Shown here: positions 60,066 through 64,000 of the stretch, piece after piece
Layout of the letters: each line of letters opens with the position of its first letter
How positions within the stretch are numbered: position 1 is the first letter of the stretch
Assembly: GCA_938034875.1 (NCBI GenBank)
Contig: CALHND010000007.1
Location: 1 to 64,000 of the forward strand
Reading direction: 5' to 3'
DNA: 64,000 bases
From: an uncultured Clostridia bacterium
GTDB taxonomy: Bacteria; Bacillota; Clostridia; Oscillospirales; Acutalibacteraceae
The notes under the pieces: model-generated
Database searches by the model: none
Told to the model about the DNA's origin: nothing
Seen by the model: the letters and a program-made list of their open reading frames with translations, nothing else
Translations under genes and position numbers: made by a program

Positions 60066-60992
60066 ATGTCTACAATTAATTCACTCGATTTTGAAAGCAA
60101 ACTTACTAACGAACTCGACAAAGCCATCGTGCAGAAGTCGGTTACATCATTCATGGCGGACAATTCTTTCCGTCAGCAGTTTGTCGGCGCAAGAACTGTC
60201 CTCATTCCCGATGTTGATTTCAGCGGGCTTGGCGACTATGACCGCGACGGCGGTTTCACCAACGGCTCTGTTGCCGTAAATCAAGAGAGCTACCAGCTCA
60301 CACAGGACCGTGCACGCTCCTTCTCCATTGACCGCGAAGATATGGACGAAACAGGCATTGCCGGTCTTGCCGGTCAGATAATGGGCGAATTTGTTCGCAC
60401 CAAAGTTGCTCCCGAAATTGACGCATACGCTATTTCCAAACTTGCATCAATTGCTTCTGAAAAGTCACAAACTGTTACTCTTGGCGCGGACGAAACACTT
60501 GCAGACAACTGTCTTAAGCTGGTTAACACCGCCATTGAAAAGGTATGCGGCGAAGTTGGCTATGATGAAGAAATGGTTGTTTTTGTTAACCCAACCGTGT
60601 ACTCCGCTCTTATGAACACAAGCGAGCTTAACCGTTCACTTGAGATTGGCGAATTTAAGCGTGGTGAGCTGTCCACTAATGTGCAGAAAATCAACAATGC
60701 TTACATTATTCCTGTATCCGGCACACGCATGAAAACCGCTTTTAACTTTAACGACGGCAAAACAGCCGGCGAAACAGACGGCGGTTTTGCTGCTGATGCC
60801 ACCGCAAAAAATGTTGGCTTGCTGGCTATGCCGAAAAAGGCAGGCATGCTCATCAAAAAGACCGACAAGGTTCGTGTATTCACTCCTGACCGCAATCAGC
60901 AGATGGATGCGTACAAGTTTGACTATCGTCTCTACTACGATGTACTTGTTAAAAAGTCAAACGAAAATTCAATTTACGCCTATATTTATTAA
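60066..60992 (+). CDS. Major capsid protein
   Basis: 308 residues, SD AAAGGAG. Typical HK97-fold features by eye: an N-terminal arm, a large beta region ('ARTVLIPDVDFSGLGDYDRDGGF', 'RSFSIDREDMDETG', 'AGQIMGEFVRTKVAPEIDAYAISKL') and 'VFVNPTVYSALMN' in the P/A domains. Codon use is C-rich and well adapted, as expected for an abundant product. Follows scaffold by 24 bases. Confidence 0.88.
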   Translation: MSTINSLDFESKLTNELDKAIVQKSVTSFMADNSFRQQFVGARTVLIPDVDFSGLGDYDRDGGFTNGSVAVNQESYQLTQDRARSFSIDREDMDETGIAGLAGQIMGEFVRTKVAPEIDAYAISKLASIASEKSQTVTLGADETLADNCLKLVNTAIEKVCGEVGYDEEMVVFVNPTVYSALMNTSELNRSLEIGEFKRGELSTNVQKINNAYIIPVSGTRMKTAFNFNDGKTAGETDGGFAADATAKNVGLLAMPKKAGMLIKKTDKVRVFTPDRNQQMDAYKFDYRLYYDVLVKKSNENSIYAYIY

Positions 60993-61058
60993 TAGGCAAG
61001 TTATTTGGGGCGAGGCTATGCGCTTCGCCCCATATTTTTTTGTAAAGGAGGAGTGTAA

Positions 61059-63068
61059 ATGAAATTTCCTCAACTGAATTTTGATAAGCGCTTGCGTAAG
61101 GAGCTGCCGTTTGATGGCGGAATACGTTTAGACGGTACCGGCGAAGACGGTCAAATGCTAGATATGCTTAATTTGCAGTACAATGGCAGCGGACTTTGTG
61201 TAAGACCGGCGCTTAAATATCGGGGTGGCGTGCAAATGCCATCGGTGCCTGATCATTTCTTTTTGGCAGACGGCATAACAGCCGCGGTCAGCGTTAAAGA
61301 CGGCGTTAACATGGCGTTTTTTGATGGTGACGGTGCCTTAATAGACAGTGGGTCGGTCGACGTTACGGCAGAAGATGCTGTCATGCTCATAGACAAAGAT
61401 AAAACGATGCTTTACACCGCCCATTCATCCGGGGTAAACGCGACAATTCTTTACCGAATCGGTCAGGAGGACTCCTATTTTGATACCCCTCAGGAATTAA
61501 CAGATATTGCATATATTCCGAGTGTGTCGGTGGGTGGAAAAGGCTATCTTTTTACAAATGTAGAGGATATGTCGGCATTTAAGTACAATAGCAAGGAATA
61601 CGAAAGTAAAAATGCCCTTGTTGACATATATAAATCCAGACACACCTCAGAATATAAACGCAATGTTTATGTTTTGCCGTATCCTATCGGCATGGATGCA
61701 GAGGTTAGCTCAGAATATACCAACATGCATTATGAGAGCTATGCTCATGGCTTTAAAACCAACGAAATGGGAGAAACTATACAGGAAAGTATAATTGAGG
61801 ACCTGGACAAGCTGTCTCTCAGACGTCTGAATGCCGATCGCCGCACTGTTGTTTTTACCGGAGTTAATACTCTGTACGGCGAACAGGAAACGCCGATGGG
61901 TTATGATGGATGCAACCACTTAACAATAACCGTAAACAACAAATCTCACGGCGGCGGAACAATTTGCAGATCATCAAAATGCTCCAGTTTTTGTGCGAAT
62001 GACGGCGGCACTACATGGGTCGTGTATGGTTCAAAACTCTATCCGGCACGGTTGTGGCTTACCGGGCATGGAGACAACACATATTTTCCCGAATCGGGTG
62101 AATGCGATGTAGGTAATGTGCATGAGCCGATTATGGCGGTGGTGCAGCTTGACGAAGAGCTTGCTATAATGAAGAAAAATTCGCTGTGGCTGGCTGATAT
62201 TGAAAACGGCAAAAGGTACACGGACGATCAGCTTGCCGCCGATGAAACTGACCGTTCGTTCGGCACCACCGTTTCAATTGCACCTAAACTGGTGTGCGAA
62301 AGGGGTTGCGACTGTCCGAAAACGGTTACAAACTGCGACGGACGTCTGGTTTGGCTTAATTCTGACGGTGTCGTGCGAATGATGACTGCGGTCATAAATC
62401 CGCACGAACGCGATGTGCGAGAGCTGTCTTTTGCAATTAAAGCCGCGCTGAAAAAGCATTCAGCAGATGAGCTGAAAAACGCTTCAGCTGCCTATTGCAG
62501 AGGAAAATACTACTTGCTCGTAGGTAATGAAATGTTTGTTTTGGACTGCCATGCAAATGCAATGGATAACTACACATCCTACTACGATGACATGGTAGCG
62601 CAAAAAAAGCTGTGCTGGTACAGATGGAATTTGTCCGTTGATGGAGTGCAGTGGCTGCAGGTGCGAAAAGGTAATGTGCCACTTCTTTTCGGAACAATGA
62701 ATGGACAATTCATTTGCTGTTCGCTGGACGGCACTGGCGGCTCCGACTGTGTTGACGGGACAAATTCGGTCAGCATTAGGTGGAAGATTGACAGTTTGCT
62801 GAATGATTTCGGTTTGCCGGACATTTGTAAGACATCGGGAAAGCTGACGGCGAGCATTACCTCTGAAAATGCAGTTAATGCAGCAGTTTGGACAGAGGAC
62901 GGTTGCGGCGGCTGTGTACAAATACCACCGTTTGACTCTCCGCAAAGGGTGACTGTGGGCTGTGGGGACCGTTGTGAACTTATTGGTGCTGCTTTTGAGG
63001 GCAGCGGCAGCGTGGAAATAACAGATGCGTCACTTTCCTGCCGTCCGACAACTCAAACAGTTAGATAG
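61059..63068 (+). CDS. Tail nozzle / head-tail stabilisation-like protein
   Basis: 669 residues, SD AAAGGAGGAG. Long beta-rich protein without TM or signal. It has repeated short Asp/Gly motifs and 'GIRLDGTGEDGQMLDMLNLQYNGSGLCVRPAL' at the start (quoted in part: DMLNLQYNGSGLCVRP), reminiscent of beta-propeller nozzle proteins such as P22 gp10. There are no long-tail genes, so this is the best candidate for the short tail tube. Last gene of the second late operon. Confidence 0.6.
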   Translation: MKFPQLNFDKRLRKELPFDGGIRLDGTGEDGQMLDMLNLQYNGSGLCVRPALKYRGGVQMPSVPDHFFLADGITAAVSVKDGVNMAFFDGDGALIDSGSVDVTAEDAVMLIDKDKTMLYTAHSSGVNATILYRIGQEDSYFDTPQELTDIAYIPSVSVGGKGYLFTNVEDMSAFKYNSKEYESKNALVDIYKSRHTSEYKRNVYVLPYPIGMDAEVSSEYTNMHYESYAHGFKTNEMGETIQESIIEDLDKLSLRRLNADRRTVVFTGVNTLYGEQETPMGYDGCNHLTITVNNKSHGGGTICRSSKCSSFCANDGGTTWVVYGSKLYPARLWLTGHGDNTYFPESGECDVGNVHEPIMAVVQLDEELAIMKKNSLWLADIENGKRYTDDQLAADETDRSFGTTVSIAPKLVCERGCDCPKTVTNCDGRLVWLNSDGVVRMMTAVINPHERDVRELSFAIKAALKKHSADELKNASAAYCRGKYYLLVGNEMFVLDCHANAMDNYTSYYDDMVAQKKLCWYRWNLSVDGVQWLQVRKGNVPLLFGTMNGQFICCSLDGTGGSDCVDGTNSVSIRWKIDSLLNDFGLPDICKTSGKLTASITSENAVNAAVWTEDGCGGCVQIPPFDSPQRVTVGCGDRCELIGAAFEGSGSVEITDASLSCRPTTQTVR

Positions 63069-63165
63069 GTTCAGAAAAATTCTTATTAGTGACATAATAC
63101 ATAAGCAATTTATTTAACGCAGGCAACAAAAACAAGCCCAAATAATAAAACGGGGTACTAACGAC

Positions 63166-63208
63166 AAAAAGACCGCAGCTGAAAAATTCAGCTGCGGTCT
63201 TTTTTTTA
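63166..63208. terminator. Terminator of late operon 2
   Basis: AAAGACCGCAGCTGAA / TTCAGCTGCGGTCTTT stem with a 4-base loop and an eight-T run; A-run upstream makes it bidirectional. Confidence 0.93.
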
Positions 63209-63279
63209 TATCATTTTTGAATATGTGTATTTTTTATGATCTAAAGCGCAAGTGTAAGTGTGCACTCATTTAATAATAA

Positions 63280-63897
63280 TTATTTTTTCGGACGGTGAGG
63301 ACGAAGCCCCGACCACAAAAATATCATAATTTGCAGCGGAATACCGATGGTAAGCAGCAGCAAAACATACATTCTGCCGGAAGTTAGTAAAAACGTTAGA
63401 CAAAAAGCGATAAGCAAGCTCCACAGCAGTACTGATAAAAACAAAAAATTACGCTTTGGTTTGCCCCAAATGGAGTTAAACACGATGAGGATGATGCATG
63501 AGGGCGGAATGGCAAAAACAAAGACCAGCCATGCTTCGGGAAGACCGAATGCGGTCGTTAAACTAATGCTTACATAAATAATTGTTGCGGCCAGCCAAAC
63601 GATCATGGTGCTGAGCAGCGTAATAATAAGGTGGTTTCGTTGTTGACGGTAAGTATATTCATTCTTAAGTTGATTTTCGGCTTCATGCTCTTCTGCAATC
63701 AGATAATCAACCGTGACGCCAAACAGATCGGCTAGCTCCTTTAATGTGACAATGCTGGGTAAAGCATCGCCGCGCTCCCATTTCGATACAGCTTTATCGG
63801 TATAATTAAGTTTTTCTGCCAACTGCGCCTGTGTCATGTCGGCCGTGCGTCGCAACTCTATTATGTTTTTCGCAATAACCTGTTTTAAATCGTTCAT
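63280..63897 (-). CDS. XRE-family regulator with membrane domain
   Basis: 205 residues. N-terminal helix-turn-helix (about 8-62, 'MTQAQLAEKLNYTDKAVSKWERG', shown in part) and, after a charged linker, four TM helices from about residue 90. Common in Clostridia; membrane attachment suggests an envelope or drug signal, but the target genes are unknown. SD GGGAGGAG upstream. It looks like host rather than phage DNA and marks the right edge of the element. Confidence 0.85.
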   Translation of the reverse strand: MNDLKQVIAKNIIELRRTADMTQAQLAEKLNYTDKAVSKWERGDALPSIVTLKELADLFGVTVDYLIAEEHEAENQLKNEYTYRQQRNHLIITLLSTMIVWLAATIIYVSISLTTAFGLPEAWLVFVFAIPPSCIILIVFNSIWGKPKRNFLFLSVLLWSLLIAFCLTFLLTSGRMYVLLLLTIGIPLQIMIFLWSGLRPHRPKK

Positions 63898-64000
63898 ACT
63901 TCATCTCCTCCCGGGAAAGTATTTTATATTGTAACACATTACAGTAAAAAGTTCAATACTTGCAAAATCAGCGCTTCTCCTGGCGGTAGAAAAAAATTTA

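Larger units (their letters stand above)
48740..63210. mobile_element. Compact podovirus-like particle element (GTA-like or decayed prophage)
   Basis: About 14.5 kb with portal, connector-like, large terminase, tail fibre, holin and endolysin in one late operon. The second late operon has small-terminase-like, scaffold, capsid and nozzle-like genes. A self-cleaving repressor and a late activator lie between the operons. No integrase, excisionase, recombinase, replication or long-tail (tape measure, tube, sheath) gene is present. The boundaries are approximate: argG on the left, the terminator at 63166 on the right. No flanking att repeat was found. Confidence 0.7.

Noticed and set aside
48820..63110. 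TAATACATAA near 48834 and near 63100 as att repeats of the phage element
   Set aside because: Only ten AT-rich bases, easily chance; no integrase.
63906..63919. CCCGGGAAA near the end as a Noc-binding site
   Set aside because: Only about 10 of 14 bases match ATTTCCCGGGAAAT and it overlaps the SD of the XRE gene.

Overview
The window looks like the chromosomal replication-origin neighbourhood of a low-to-mid GC Bacillota (class Clostridia, probably Oscillospirales/Ruminococcaceae-like). The basis is the dnaA-dnaN-yaaA-recF-remB-gyrB-gyrA cluster, the adjacent parB-parA-noc-rsmG-mnmG-mnmE block, RNase Y, strong AGGAGG ribosome binding sites and frequent TTG/GTG starts. No ribosomal RNA or CRISPR array was seen; one tRNA-Ser(GGA) is present.

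Layout. 1-2.1 kb: a proline-rich repeat protein (cut by the window edge), a foldase-like lipoprotein and TspO. 2.5-11.7 kb (minus strand): gyrA, gyrB, remB, recF, yaaA, dnaN, dnaA. The dnaA-dnaN gap carries a TAG-triplet run that fits a DnaA-trio unwinding element. 12-25 kb (all minus): two envelope proteins, serS, parB, parA, noc, rsmG, mnmG, mnmE, nadC, nadB, nadA, with two identical parS-like 16-mers. This block is inverted relative to the usual Firmicutes order and lacks rpmH-rnpA-yidC-jag. 25-38 kb: a DMT transporter, an orphan membrane coiled-coil protein, thiT under a TPP riboswitch, an ATP-grasp protein, an intergenic repeat cluster, rny, an aminotransferase, secD-secF, a DUF4363/DUF421 pair and tRNA-Ser.

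38-42.7 kb is an AT-richer island between the tRNA and feoAB. It has an IS200/IS605-like left-end remnant, a 1242-residue six-cupredoxin multicopper oxidase and a small conserved-looking protein, then a collapsed pair of IS3-like ends. 42.9-45.8 kb is an iron-uptake operon (feoA, feoB and a 55-residue FeoB-associated protein) with three matching inverted repeats that look like metalloregulator operators. argG-argH (46.0-48.7 kb) has an ARG-box pair.

48.9-63.2 kb is the most unusual part: a compact, phage-derived element with short-tailed (podovirus-like) morphogenesis and lysis genes but no integrase, excisionase or replication gene. A LexA/CI-type self-cleaving repressor and a RinA/DUF1492-like late activator sit in its middle. 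They are separated by a divergent promoter pair with one operator in each spacer. Two late operons each begin with the same 18-base element: (a) portal, connector-like, large terminase, tail fibre, endolysin, holin; (b) small terminase-like, scaffold, capsid, tail-nozzle-like. The switch therefore appears to run directly from repressor to late activator to particle and lysis genes. That architecture fits a domesticated particle or gene-transfer-agent-like system better than an ordinary prophage, although a decayed prophage remains possible. The window closes with an XRE-type membrane regulator.
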